NCBI RefSeq assembly: GCF_032452875.1
Contig: NC_083883.1
Span: forward strand, 54,372,698-54,436,697
Direction of reading: 5' to 3'
DNA: 64,000 nucleotides
Source: Bos javanicus
Taxonomy: Eukaryota; Chordata; Mammalia; Artiodactyla; Bovidae
Positions 34,790-45,800 of the stretch are shown one piece after another (positions within the stretch are counted from its first letter, which is position 1; every line of letters begins with the position of its first letter). The position numbers and the translations under genes are program-made. Under the pieces are notes generated by a model that was not told the DNA's origin, did not search any database, and saw only the letters and a list, made by a program, of their open reading frames with translations.

Positions 34790-35002
34790 AGGCTGCCAGG
34801 TGACTCAGATAGTAAAGAATCTACCTTAAATACAGGAGACCTGGGTTTGATCCCTAGATTGGGAAGATACCCTGGAAAAGGGAATGGCAACCCACTCCAG
34901 TATTCTTCCCTGGAGAATCCCATGGACAGAGGCGCCTGGTGGACTACTGTCCATGGGGCTGCAAAGAGTTGGATATGACTGAGTGATTAACACTTTCACT
35001 TT
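34790..35002 (+). mobile_element. Bov-tA SINE
   Basis: Forward Bov-tA from 'gccaggtgactcagatagta' to 'gactgagtgattaacacttt'. The minus-strand open frame of 277 codons (34826-35659) spans this SINE and the next LTR and is not a gene. Confidence 0.88.
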
Positions 35003-35019
35003 AGACTGACAATGGAGCC

Positions 35020-35660
35020 TGAAAAGATCTCTAGAATTTATAAATGTTATTTGGAAAGATGCTCTCTGCAGATGTGATAAAGTTAAGGAACTTAGGATAG
35101 GAGAATATTCTGAATTATCCAGATGAGCCCTAAGCGCCACCACCAATGTCCTTATAAATGAAAGAAAGAGAGAAATCTCACACACAGAAAAGAAGGAGCG
35201 ATGTACCCATGGAGGCAGACATGGTAGTGACATGGCCATGATTTCATGGAACGTCAGCAGCCACAGGACTCTGGAAGAGACAAGGAACATTTTCTCCCCT
35301 AGAGCAGGGGTCCCCAACTTCCAGGATTTAATGCCTGATGATCTGAGGTGGAATTGGTGTAATAATAATAGAAATAAAATGCACAATAAATGTAATGTGT
35401 TAGAATCATCCCCAAACCATCCCTCCCCTACAGTCCATGGAAAAACTGGACTCCATGAAACCGGTTCCTGGTGCCAGAAAAGATTGGGTACTGCTGCCCT
35501 AGAGTGAGGAGGGAGCTCAGCCCTGTGACACCTTGATTTCAGTCCAGTGGCACTGATTTCAGACTCCTGGCTTCCAGAATGGTGAGAGCATAAATTTGTG
35601 TTGTTGAAACCACTGAGTGTGTCGTAATTTGTCATAGCAGCCACAGGAAATGAATACATT
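35020..35660 (+). mobile_element. MLT1-type LTR split by hAT element
   Basis: MLT1 blocks: 'ctctgcagatgtgataaagt', 'tgaattatccagatgagccc', then after the hAT 'agcataaatttgtgttgttg' and 'gtcatagcagccacaggaaa'. No internal retroviral genes adjoin it. Confidence 0.78.
35305..35496 (-). mobile_element. Non-autonomous hAT element, copy 3, exact TSD
   Basis: 192 bp, in the opposite orientation to copies 1 and 2. Termini are CAGGGGTCCCCAAC and (reverse complement) CAGCAGTACCCAATC. The 8-bp duplication ccctagag is exact at 35297-35304 and 35497-35504, within an MLT1 LTR. Confidence 0.88.
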
Positions 35661-35830
35661 CAACAAACCCGCAAAGAAATGCAAAGCTGAAAGCAGAGTA
35701 ATGGCATGCACTGACACCTGGGCTGCTCAGAGGCATCCGCTGGTCTTGTAAAGTGGAAGCTAGAGTTGCACGGGCACATGGGGGAGGTCACACGGCCTCA
35801 GGTCATACTGGATAGAGGAGTCAGAACTAC

Positions 35831-35831
<1 letters not shown>

Positions 35832-35875
<44 letters not shown>
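35832..35875. repeat. (AC)n microsatellite
   Basis: About 22 uninterrupted AC units, the longest pure dinucleotide run in the window and likely polymorphic. Confidence 0.97.
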
Positions 35876-35878
<3 letters not shown>

Positions 35879-35950
35879 CACAAGCCAGTCTTAAAGGACT
35901 TCACCATCAGGAAGCCTTAGAGGATTGAGGGGACTTGGATAAGGGTCCTG

Positions 35951-36212
35951 CTGCTGCTAAGTCACTTGAGTCGTCTCCGACTCTGTGCAACCCCATAGAC
36001 GGCAGCCCACCAGACTCCCCGTCCCTGGGATTCTCTAGGCAAGAACACTGGAGTGGGCTGCCATTTCCTCCTCCAATGCGTGAAAAGTGAAAGGGAAGTC
36101 GCTCAGTCGTGTCTGACTCTTAGCGACCCCATGGACTGCAGCCCACCCAGCTCCTCCATCCTTGGGATTTTCCAGGCAAGAGTACTGGAGTGGGGTGCCA
36201 TTGCCTTCTCTG
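35951..36212 (-). mobile_element. BOV-A2 SINE with 14-bp TSD
   Basis: A full dimeric BOV-A2 in reverse. The duplication ggataagggtcctg is exact at 35937-35950 and 36213-36226. Low divergence suggests a recent insertion. Confidence 0.94.
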
Positions 36213-36399
36213 GGATAAGGGTCCTGCACACAAGCAAAGGGAGACAGGGTCTGAGTCCTGGACTGAGGTGGAGACAAGGTGATCTCGTAATTGCTCATTA
36301 TCCCAAAATGGCCCTCAAATGGGTTTGGGTTTAAATTTATACTACTTGGGAGGATTGAGGAAATCCCCAGCTCAAAAATTCATATCATCTACAATAACA

Positions 36400-37330
36400 T
36401 GATATCTCACTGATAAACCCCAAACATGAGCTCAGAATCCAAATGTACAAAGTACACGAGGTCATAAGCTATTCTGGACATGAATCAAGAGAGAAACAGA
36501 AGAACTGTACTCAAGAATGTCAGAAATGGATTTATCAAATTCCTTTACAAGATAAATGTGATTTTAAATGGTTAAATATATTAAAGATAAAATCAAAAGC
36601 AAATAAGACAAAAGATTACTTTGTTAAAAAGAATACCAGGAAGATTTGAAAACTACTCAAATAGAACTTCAAGAAATTTGAAAAAGAGAGATAGTAAATG
36701 GGGAATTCCCTGTGGACACTGCTTCCACTGGAAAAGGGAGACAAGGTTCCACCCTTTGTCGGAGAACTAGGATCCCACAAGTCACGTGGCATAGCCAAAA
36801 ATGAAAGACATTAAATGAAAAATTGATTGCCTCAATTAGGCTGAAGATTAGAAGAGCCAGAAAGAAAATTAATGAACCAGAAGATAGTGTTTAATTCATT
36901 ATCCAGAATGCAGTCAAAAGACAAAAATGGAAAATATGAAAAAGAAGTCAGATGGAGAAGTTCAACTCAGGTCTCTCAATATTTTCTAAGATGGGCTAGG
37001 GGGATAGGAAGAATGGGAGAGAATCAGTGTTCAAAGAAATAAATGGCTTAATATTTTCTAGAATTGAGACATCAATCTTCAGATCTGAGAAACACAAACC
37101 CCAAACAGGATGAATAAAATTAGATCCATTGCCAGACATGTAGTAAAACTACATAGCTTCCAGGACAAATATTTTAAAAATGAATTCATAGAAAAGGCAG
37201 ATACCCTAAAGAAAAATAGCTCCAAAATTAATATAGGTCAACAGCAACAGTAGAAGCCAGAAGAATATCATACCCAAAACGCTGAGAGAAGAATAAGCCA
37301 ACCTAGAAATCTACATCCAATTGGTCTAAT
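36400..37330 (+). mobile_element. Old L1/HAL1-like sequence, split by a SINE
   Basis: A-rich, diverged sequence with L1-type blocks such as 'gaagccagaagaatatcata' near the end. A CHR SINE interrupts it. Limits and subfamily are uncertain. Confidence 0.5.
36701..36799 (+). mobile_element. CHR-type SINE, short
   Basis: 'ggaattccctgtggacactg' head and 'ggagaactaggatcccacaa' followed by 'gtggcatagccaaaaa'. Confidence 0.8.
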
Positions 37331-38755
37331 TTAGTAACACTAGATACAGTGAAACTAAAAAATATGGAGACCCTTCTATAGTCCTTTCTGGTCCCAATCA
37401 CATACGATCATCTAACCTATCACTGGCCTGGTCTCTAGAATGCAACTCTTCAAACCCTGGCTTTCTCTAGTCAATACTCCACTGCTGAACTGGCAGTGGG
37501 TGTGCTGACCATTGGAGGCTGGAAGAAGGTATGAGGGTCCTCTTTCTAGGGGACTATTTTCTTTGCTACCTGTCTCTATGCTATAGATTTCCTCTGTGCT
37601 GGTGACGGTGTGTGTCCTCTAGCATCCCAGGACATGTCCAAGCTCTGGCCCCTGTCTCCCCAGCCTCCACTCCTCTGGCTAGACCAAATCCTAGTTCTTC
37701 CATGCAGGAGGCTTCATACGGAACACTGAGCAGGTGGTAGGCCCTGCCTTGTCCCCAAACAGGTCTTTCTGTGTTCCCTGGTAGACACCTGGGTCTCCCA
37801 GAGCCCTGAGGGATGGCCCACATGTCTCTTATGACCAAAGCTGGGGAGCTCTGACCACTCTCTGGAGTCCTGTCTCCCCTGGGGTTCCCAACTAGGGCTG
37901 CAGTCACTGCAGAAATTCAGAACCCACTGCATAAATTCCTTTTTAGATTCACTTCTAACCTAGGAAATAAGGCCAAGCTACCATCTCTCCCAAAATTGGC
38001 TGTCTTCCTACATCACATCACCCTTCTAGCTCTCTGGACCAGCAGGGAGGAAAACAACCTCTCCCCTTCTCCCTGTACTCCTGCTCTCTAACCAGCCCTC
38101 TCTTCAAGTGTCCTAACTTGTCCTCACTATGGGTAACTGATAATGACTTCAGAAAGATCAAAGAGAAGATTTCAAGTTTCAAGAAGTCCTGAAATGCAAG
38201 TGGAGCCCAGCCTGGGTACTTGGCTACCTCATGGCTTTGTCTTCTTCCTTAGATGGGAGATCGCTGGACTGATGGTCCCTTTGATGTTCAAGGCTGGGTC
38301 TCCCTCCTCTCATGGCGCTGACACTAGACTCTACAGATTAAAACAAAAAGTAAATAGGGCTCTAGGGAGGACAGTTATTATAAAGGACCCATGAAAGCAC
38401 ATTTACCTTTCTGGGGAAAAAACTAGACTGTGTCTGTTTCATCCAGCTCAGTCCTTACATCCTTAGAAAGACAGATGAGATTGGAATTGGTCAAAAGAGC
38501 CAATGTCCAAAAGAATGATGTGGTTTAAGACCATAACAAAACTAGAAATGGGTTATTTGTCAAGGTCCAAATGTCACCACTATAACAGGTGGGGACAGGA
38601 ATGGGAAGGTGGGAATCCTAGTACATCATTGTTATATTATTTTTACACATCCACGGTCTTTTACAGCAGGACTTTTACAATCTCCCCTAGTCCAAACATC
38701 ACATTGTTGGTTTTAAGACTTCAAGTAATCCTATTGCCTTGAGGTTTCCTGTTGA
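37331..38755. other. Unrecognised, mostly unique DNA
   Basis: About 1.4 kb with no clear transposon or exon. The minus-strand frames near 37581-37932 show no supported domain or splice sites. Confidence 0.4.
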
Positions 38756-39042
38756 CTTCCCTGATAGCTCAGTGCAGAAGACCCCTGTTTAATTCCTGGG
38801 TCAGGTAGATCTGCTGGAGAAGGGATAGACTGCCCACTCCAGTATTCTTGGGCTTCTGTTGTGGCTCAGCTGGTAAAGAATCTGCCTGCAATGCAGGAGA
38901 CCTGGGTTCGATCCCTGGGTTGGGAGGATCCCCTGGAGAAGGGAAAGGCTGCACACTCCGGTATTCTGGCCTGGAGAATCCCATGGACTGTACAGTCCAT
39001 GAGGTTGCAAAGAGTCGGACACAACTGAGTGACTTTCACTTT
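38756..39042 (+). mobile_element. Two tandem Bov-tA SINEs
   Basis: A partial forward Bov-tA (38756-38850, stopping after 'cactccagtattctt') is followed at once by a complete one (38851-39042, 'gggcttctgttgtggctcag' onward). The join resembles the composites at 9.9 and 52.7 kb. Confidence 0.88.
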
Positions 39043-39226
39043 CCCTTTGACCTGTATAGAAATCTTCCTCACTTTTTGCTGTCTGGCAATTCCCACTGTG
39101 GGCGGGCCTTCACTCACCCACCAGCCACATCAGAGGAGGATCCTCACAGACGAATGTGCTTTTCCTTCAGATTTTTTACACCTACAGCCACTCCATTTGG
39201 AGAAGGGCTGAGGGAGCTTGGACAGT

Positions 39227-39541
39227 GGAGATCAAACCAGTCAATACTAAAGGAAATCAACCCTGAATATTCATTGGAAGGACTGAGGCTGAAGCTGAAG
39301 CTCCAATACTTTGGTCACCTGATGCAAAGAGCTGACTTATTGGAAAAGACCCTGATGCTGGGAAAGATTGAAGGCGGGAGGAGAAGGGGATGACAGAGGA
39401 TGAGATGGTTAGATAGCATCATTGACTCAATGGACATGAGTTTGAGCAAACTCTGGGAGTTAGTGAAGGACAGGGAAACCTGGCATGCTGCCATTCATGG
39501 TGTTGCAAAGAGCTGACATGACTTAGCGACTGAACAACAAG
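39227..39541 (+). mobile_element. BovB LINE 3' end
   Basis: About 315 bp of forward BovB, from 'gatcaaaccagtcaatacta' to 'gcgactgaacaacaag'. Older AAC-type tail. Confidence 0.9.
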
Positions 39542-41020
39542 AGGAAGCTTGTCTGGGTAAAAGCTTTGCCCTCAATGTAAAGTTTATCTGTTAGAGCATT
39601 TGGGACTAAAGAGGAAAATTGACTCTAAGTTTTTCAGAAGCTGGAGTAAGTAACCACATAGGACCTAATGAGAACAGGTCCAAGAATGAGATCAAGTCTG
39701 AAAACTAAGTATGCCCTGGGCAAGAAAAAGCACCTTAACAGCCCCATTCTTGGTGGGCTCTTCCCACCTAAGCTACCTTCCAATGAGAAACCCACCAGTC
39801 ATTTAATTCCAGAACTTTCTAAAGAGCAAACCTGAGGGCACAGCAGGGTCTCTAATGTATTTTCCTACAAAAGGCCATTTTCCCTGTTACTGAGCTATGC
39901 CCACAAACTCCCCAAATCTTAGATTTGGCCCCTCTTGGCCTTCTGCACCACCATCAAGAGCAGAGAGACTGATCCACTCCTGATGCCCCCAACCTGGGCT
40001 GCTTGGGGACAGTGCACTAATGGTTCCAAGATAGCTCCCAAATGCCCACTCCAGACTGGCACAACCTCACATCAAAAACTGGAATGTCTTGGACCCTACA
40101 GACTGTGTTCCTTCTATTTGTTTCTATTCTCTATCTGCTACCAAGTCTTCTCCAGGTTCCTAAGACTAAGATGAGGGAGGAAACATCCATAGCTCAAGTT
40201 AAGTGTATTTACTGCAATGCAAAAGCTATCTCAGAAACAAGGGCTCTGAAGTCCCCAGGCCTGGGGCAGTCCTCGGCTCCAGGAAGCTATGCAAGAGAAT
40301 ATAGGCCGAAGTCGGGGCGTCAATCTACCCCTCTCAGTTTACTCACGTTTACTCCAGGAAAGGCAGGGAATGGGACAGCATTCAGTAGGCCTACCACTCA
40401 CACCAGAAGCAGATTCTGAACCGAAATCAGAGTCCTGTTGATGAGAATAGAGGGCTTGAAGCAGAGACTGTCAACCGGTGGCCCGTGGACAGGACACAGC
40501 TGTCAGAGTCGGACCCTCCAGAATCCACAGTCTTTCATCTGGTAATACACAGTCAAGAACTGGGAGGTTTCATGGAAACATTGGGACTCTGGGTTTCTCT
40601 TGGAGAATAAGAGCTGGGACACGGCTCCCCAGAACCACTGAGAAGTGGCGCCAAGCTCACCTGACTTGACTGGCCCCTATTTCCAAACGAAACATTTGCT
40701 TCTTCCACTGACTGTCTCTTAACTTTAAAAGGCTTCCTCCAAGATCAGATACTCCTTATTTCAACTAACATTTGAATTTTATTTATTCAGCTGCCCCTTA
40801 TTAAGGCTGACCCTATACTTTATCATGTGAATGAGGACATGCTGGAGAATGAACGTAGACACTGTTGATAAATTATATCAGAAAGAGAGATAGGAACTGC
40901 CCCAGGTACATTGGGTTCAATGAGACCTTTCGTAAACAAACACGCTTTTGTGACGGTGGGTGGAAGTTCTCATAGACTGTTGATTCTTGACCTTAGGAGT
41001 CAAAGAAAGAGTCATTATTC
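39542..41020. other. Unique DNA
   Basis: About 1.5 kb without a recognised transposon. A 125-codon plus-strand frame (40042-40419) shows no domain or splice context. Confidence 0.4.
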
Positions 41021-41049
41021 TGTGTGTGTGTGTGTGCGTGTGTATGTGT
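41021..41049. repeat. (TG)n microsatellite
   Basis: Imperfect TG run with CG and TA interruptions. Confidence 0.9.
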
Positions 41050-41164
41050 TGTAACTGTAATGATTAGCCAAGGGGAGAAGTAGGAACTTTTTACAAGTCT
41101 GAAAGACATGATCATAAGGAATGTTTTAATTTAATTATAAACTTTGTCTCAGTAACAGCAGATG

Positions 41165-41690
41165 TGCTCGTAAGAAACAGCAATACTGACAGTGCTATGA
41201 ACTGTGTCCTCTCCAAATTCACCTGTCGATGATGGTGAGTCTTGGGGAGTGATGAGATCCTGGGGGTGGAGCCATTGTGAATGGATTAGCACCCTTCACT
41301 TTTCACTTTCATGCACCAGAGAAGGAAATGGCAACCCACTCCAGTGTTCTTGCCTGGAGAATCCCAGGAACAGGGGAGCCTGGTGGGCTGCCATCTCTAG
41401 GGTCGCACAGAGTCAGACACAACTGAAGTGACTTAGCAGCAGCAGCAAGAAGAGATAGGAGAGCCTGCTCTCTCTCTGCTCTCAACCATGTGAGGACACA
41501 GTGAGAAGACAGCTGTCTGCAAACCCAGAAGAGGACTCTCACCAGACATCAGACCTGCTGGCACCCTCATCTTTGACTCCTCAGTCCCCAGAACTGTAAG
41601 AAGGAAATGATTTTTGCTTAAGTCACCCAGTCTATGGCATTTTGTTACAACAACCTGAGCTAAGATAGACAGCAGATGTTTATACCTAAT
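41165..41690 (+). mobile_element. MLT1-type LTR split by BOV-A2
   Basis: MLT1 blocks 'gaactgtgtcctctccaaat' and 'tgaatggattagcaccctt' precede the SINE. 'accatgtgaggacacagtga', 'cagaactgtaagaaggaaat' and 'ttttgttacaacaacctgag' follow it. Confidence 0.82.
41290..41447 (+). mobile_element. BOV-A2 SINE, one monomer
   Basis: Forward 3' monomer of BOV-A2, from the 'cttttcactttcatgcacca' linker to a (GCA)n tail. The first monomer is missing (5' truncation). No clear duplication. Confidence 0.85.
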
Positions 41691-41694
41691 GCAT

Positions 41695-43775
41695 TCAGTG
41701 CCAGGCATGGTGATAAGCACATCATACATATGAACTCATTGTCAGGCCCCAGAACCCTATGAAGTAAACTATTATCTTCATTTTACAGATGAGGAAATCA
41801 GAGCACAGAGGGATTAAGGTACTTGCCAAAAGTCACACAGCTAGTGAACAGCAGAACTGAGTTTTGAACCCAAGCAATTGCAAAAAGCAAAGGAGAAAAG
41901 GAAAGATATAAACAGCTGAATGCAGAGTTCCAAAGAATAGCAAGAAGAGATAAGAAAGCCTTCTTTAGTGATCAATGCAAAGAAATAGAGGAAAACAACA
42001 GAATGGGAAAGACTAGAGATCTCTTCAAGAAAATCAGAGATACCAAAGGAACATTTCATGCAAAGATGGGCTCGATAAAGGACAGAAATGGTATGGACCT
42101 AACAGAAGCAGAAGATATTAAGAAGAGATGGCAAGAACACACAGAAGAACTGTACAAAAAAAGATCATGACCCAGATAATCACGATGGTGTGATCACTGA
42201 CCTAGAGCCAGACATCCTGGAATGTGAAGTCAAGTGGGCCTTAGGAAGCATCATTACAAACAAAGCTAGTGGAGGTGATGGAATTCCAGTTGAGCTCTTT
42301 CAAATCCTGAAAGATGATGCTGTGAAAGTGCTGCACTCAATATGCCAGCAAATTTGGAAAACTCAGCAGTGGCCACAGGACTGGAAAAGGTCAGTTTTCA
42401 TTCCAATCCCAAAGAAAGGCAATGCCAAAGAATGCTCAAACTACCGCACAATTGCACTCATCTCACACGCTAGTAAAGTAATGCTCAAAATTCTCCAAGC
42501 CAGGCTTCAGCAATATGTGAACTGTGAACTTCCTGATGTTCAAGCTGGTTTTAGAAAAGGCAGAGGAACCAAAGATCAAATTGCCAACATCCGCTGGATC
42601 ATGAAAAAAGCAAGAGAGTTTCAGAAAAACATCTATTTCTTCTTTATTGACTATGCCAAAGCCTTTGACTGTGTGGATCACAATCAACTGTGGAAAATTC
42701 TGAAAGAGATGGGAATACCAGACCACCTGATCTGCTTCTTGAGAAATGTATATGCGATTCAGGAAGCAACAGTTAGAACTGGACATGGAACAATAGACTG
42801 GTTCCAAATAGGAAAAGGAGTATGTCAAGGCTGTATATTGTCACCCTGTTTACTTTAACTTATATGCAGAGTACATCATGAGAAACACTGGGCTGGAAGA
42901 AACACAAGCTGGAATCAAGATTGCCGGGAGAAATATCAATAACCTCAGATATGCAGATGACACCACCCTTATGCCAGAAAGTGAAGAGGAACTAAAAAGC
43001 CTCTTGATGAAAGTGAAAGTGAAGAGTGAAAAAGTTGGCTTAAAGCTCAAAATTCAGAAAATGAAGATCATGGCATCCGGTCCCATCACTTCATGGGAAA
43101 TAGATGGGGAAACAGTGGAAACAGTGTCAGACTTTATTTTGGGGGGCTCCAAAATCACTACAGATGGTGACTGCAGCCATGAAATTAAAAGACGCTTACT
43201 CCTTGGAAGGAAAGTTATGACCAACCTAGATGGCATATTGAAAAGCAGAGACATTACTTTACCAACAAGTTTCGTCTAGTCAAGGCTATGGTTTTTCCTG
43301 TGGTCATGTATGGATGTGAGAGTTGGACTGTGAAGAAGGCTGAGCACCGAAGAATTGATGCTTTTGAACTGTGGTGTTGGAGAAGACTCTTGAGAGTCCC
43401 TTGGACTGCAAGGAGATCCAACCAGTCCATTCTGAAGGAGATCAGCCCTGGGATTTCTTTGGAAGGAATGATGCTAAAGCTGAAACTCCAGTACTTTGGC
43501 CACCTCATGCAAAGAGTTGACTCATTGGAAAAGACTCTGATGCTGGGAGGGATTGGGGGCAAGAGGAGAAGGGGACGACAGAGAATGAGATGGCTGGATG
43601 GCATCACTGACTCGATGGACATGAGTCTCAGTGAACTCTGGGAGTTGGGGATGGACAGGGAGGCCTGGTGTGCTGTGATTCATGGGGTTGCAAAGAGTCG
43701 GACACGACTGAGTGACTGATCTGATCTGATCTGAATTGAGATCTTACAACCATGTGTCCCTGCCTCTGATGAGTA
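41695..43775 (-). mobile_element. MIR SINE split by BovB
   Basis: Reverse MIR ('cattttacagatgaggaaat', 'gtcacacagctagtgaacag') breaks at 41880 and resumes after the BovB at 43734 with 'aattgagatcttacaaccat', matching the missing MIR end. Confidence 0.75.
41881..43733 (+). mobile_element. BovB LINE, longest and best preserved copy
   Basis: 1.85 kb of an element of roughly 3.2 kb (from memory), 5' truncated. It belongs to the RTE clade, where a single reverse transcriptase-endonuclease copies the RNA at the nicked target. The endonuclease end is missing. The reverse transcriptase is open at 42190-42858 with FIDYAKAFDCVDH (motif A) and GVCQGCILSP (motif B), shifts frame near 42850 by one extra base relative to the copies at 20.5 and 61.8 kb, continues with an intact YADD (42950-42961), and shifts again near 43270. 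The C-terminal part is open at 43288-43719. The tail is (CTGAT)n and the short duplication aattg flanks it (41876-41880, 43734-43738). It cannot make full protein. Confidence 0.94.
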
Positions 43776-44158
43776 AGTCTCTGAAGAAACAGACCAATTA
43801 GAAACCAAGCTCTGCTTCTGATATAACAATGGTGGGAAGACCATGCTGCTCAAAGGCTGGGGCTTTTATACAGGCTGCTTATTCCAAGCATGTAAGGACC
43901 AGCTCACCCCTGTTGCTTTCTTCTCAAACAAGCACCATTGGTGGGAACTCCTTAGGTCAAGGTATGATCCAGGGGTGTCACTGACAGTACTTGCACCCTA
44001 TAGAGATCACCAGGATGCTGAGAAAACCCTATCTTTAAACTGAATATGGAAGGTTAGGCACAGAGGAGATGCTGGAGGAAGGCAGTGAGTGGCAGGTGCC
44101 ACCTCTTTTGTGCGCCATGCCCAGCAATAAACTGCTTTCCCTTGAAGAGCCTGGAGTT
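43776..44158. other. Unrecognised DNA
   Basis: No repeat or gene recognised. Confidence 0.4.
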
Positions 44159-44169
44159 GAAAGTATTCA

Positions 44170-44668
44170 ATCTTTTTTTTTTTCCCCCCTCTCTCTCTCT
44201 GGCTATCCCACAGTTTTGGTTGCTATCTCATGTTAGATCCCTCAGATTGAGTGGAGGATGTGAGTGTTTGGGGTACTTCTCTGCTGGGAGTTGCCATTAG
44301 GCACGTAATCTGTGGGGTTTGTTTGTTTGTTTGTTTGTTTTTCCTCCAGGTTACGTTGCCCTCCGAGATTCCAAGACTTCACAGACCCGCCGGTGAGAGG
44401 GTTTCCTGGTGTTTGGAAACTTCTCTTTTAAGACTCCCTTCCTGGGCTGGATCTCCATCCCTAACTCTCTTTTTATCTTTTATATTTTGTCCTACCTCCT
44501 TTCAAAGACAATGGGCTGCTTTTCTGGGTGCCTGATGTCCTCTGCCAGAGTTCAGAAGTTGTTCTGTGGAATTTTCTCAGCGTTCAAGTGTTCTTTTGAT
44601 GAATTTGTGGGGGAGAATGTGGTCTCCCCGTCCTATTCCTCTGCCATCTTAGGACCGCCCCCCCCCCC
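44170..44668 (-). mobile_element. Retroposed L1 5' leader with poly(A) and TSD
   Basis: On the minus strand the element starts with a G run and 'ggtcctaagatggcagagga', matching the 5' end of ruminant L1. It runs through about 490 bp of 5' UTR-like sequence, including an (AAAC)n block (complement at 44317-44342), and ends in 11 A residues (complement 44173-44183). The duplication gaaagtattca is exact at 44159-44169 and 44669-44679. It contains no ORF1 or ORF2. The L1 assignment is from memory of the leader; the duplication and A-tail are seen directly. Confidence 0.75.
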
Positions 44669-44682
44669 GAAAGTATTCAGCT

Positions 44683-45003
44683 TGACGGCTTCCTTGTCGG
44701 CTCTGTGGTAAAGAATCTGCCAACCAATGCAGAATACACGTCTCCGATCTCTGATCTGGGAAGATTCCACATGCCTCAGAGCAATTAAGCCTGTGTGCCA
44801 CAACTACTGAGCCTGTGTTCCAGAGCCTGGGAACTGCAAACACCAAAGCCCACATGCCCTAGAGCCTGTACTCTGCAAGAAGAGAAGCCACCATAATAAG
44901 AAGCCCACACTGCAATTATAGAGTGGCTCCCACTGACTCCAACTAGACACGAGCAGCAGTGAAGACCCAGTACAGCCAAAAATAAACAAAATTATTATTT
45001 TTT
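44683..45003 (+). mobile_element. CHR-2-like SINE, long form
   Basis: Diverged head 'cttccttgtcggctctgtgg', extended body ('gagcctgtgttccagagcct', 'agaagagaagccaccataat', 'cagtgaagacccagtacagc') and A-rich tail. Confidence 0.85.
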
Positions 45004-45574
45004 TAAAGTATACAATTTGATCAGCCCAAGAGACTATTGGGATAAACTGCTTTCCCCACCACCCTTGATTCCACAAGCTCACTTGAAAGAATCAGTCTTG
45101 AGAAGAAGAGTGACCATAACCATGGTTTTGCTTTGCCAGATTCCACAAGCACCATTCTATTGTGCTAACAGCGTCTCATGGGGATGACAGCCATCCTATA
45201 AAAGGATTTGACTTAACACAGACCTGTCAATGTCTTCCTGTTGAAAACACCATCTGAGGTCTGGAGGACTCCAAGGCAACCAAGATGACGTTTCCTAACC
45301 TCAGAAAGCTGAGGGTCTAATGAAGAAGGCACTGAAGAACAGGAATCACAACACAACACACTATGAATAGTAGTGTGAAAACACAGAAGACACAGGCCAC
45401 TCCCACTTTAAGCTACAAACTCCTGGAAGATGGAGAGTATTTATCTTCGGTACCTCTGGTTACTGCAGACTCCACATTCATTCAGCAAACATTTTCTGGC
45501 ACAGATGTTCAACAAGCATTTCTGGAGATAAATTCCTGGGGGAGCTAGGAAATTTGACAGAGTCTAGATAGAAG
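45004..45574. other. Unique DNA, possible L2 scrap
   Basis: About 45405-45535 is weakly L2-like ('aaactcctggaagatggaga'). The rest is unrecognised. Confidence 0.35.
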
Positions 45575-45800
45575 AACAGGAAAGAGTAGATACTTGGGAT
45601 CCAGATGCCTTGAATTCGAATCCTGGATCAACCACTAACCTTCCTTTCCTTTATGGGCCTTAGCTTTCTCATCTATAAAATGAGGATGATTTCATTTGCC
45701 TTATGAGGATGTGACAAGGATGAAACTAGATATCACGTAAGCACTTAGCATAATGACAATCCCAGAATGAGCACCCAATAAGTATCTGCTATGGTTATAC
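45575..45800 (+). mobile_element. MIR SINE, nearly complete
   Basis: Forward MIR: 'gaattcgaatcctggatcaa', 'agctttctcatctataaaat', then 'taagcacttagcataatgac' and 'cacccaataagtatctgcta'. Confidence 0.8.

Noticed and set aside
34826..35659. 277-codon minus-strand open frame
   Set aside because: It runs through a Bov-tA, an MLT1 LTR and a hAT element. The translation is of repeats, not a protein.
35832..35875. CRISPR-like array or tandem gene
   Set aside because: Simple AC dinucleotide repeat in a mammalian genome, with no spacers.
37581..37932. Possible exon on the minus strand
   Set aside because: No bounded acceptor and donor pair, no domain, and unremarkable composition.
42190..43719. Reverse-transcriptase-like protein as a host gene
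   Set aside because: This is a 5'-truncated, frameshifted BovB copy with related copies across the window.
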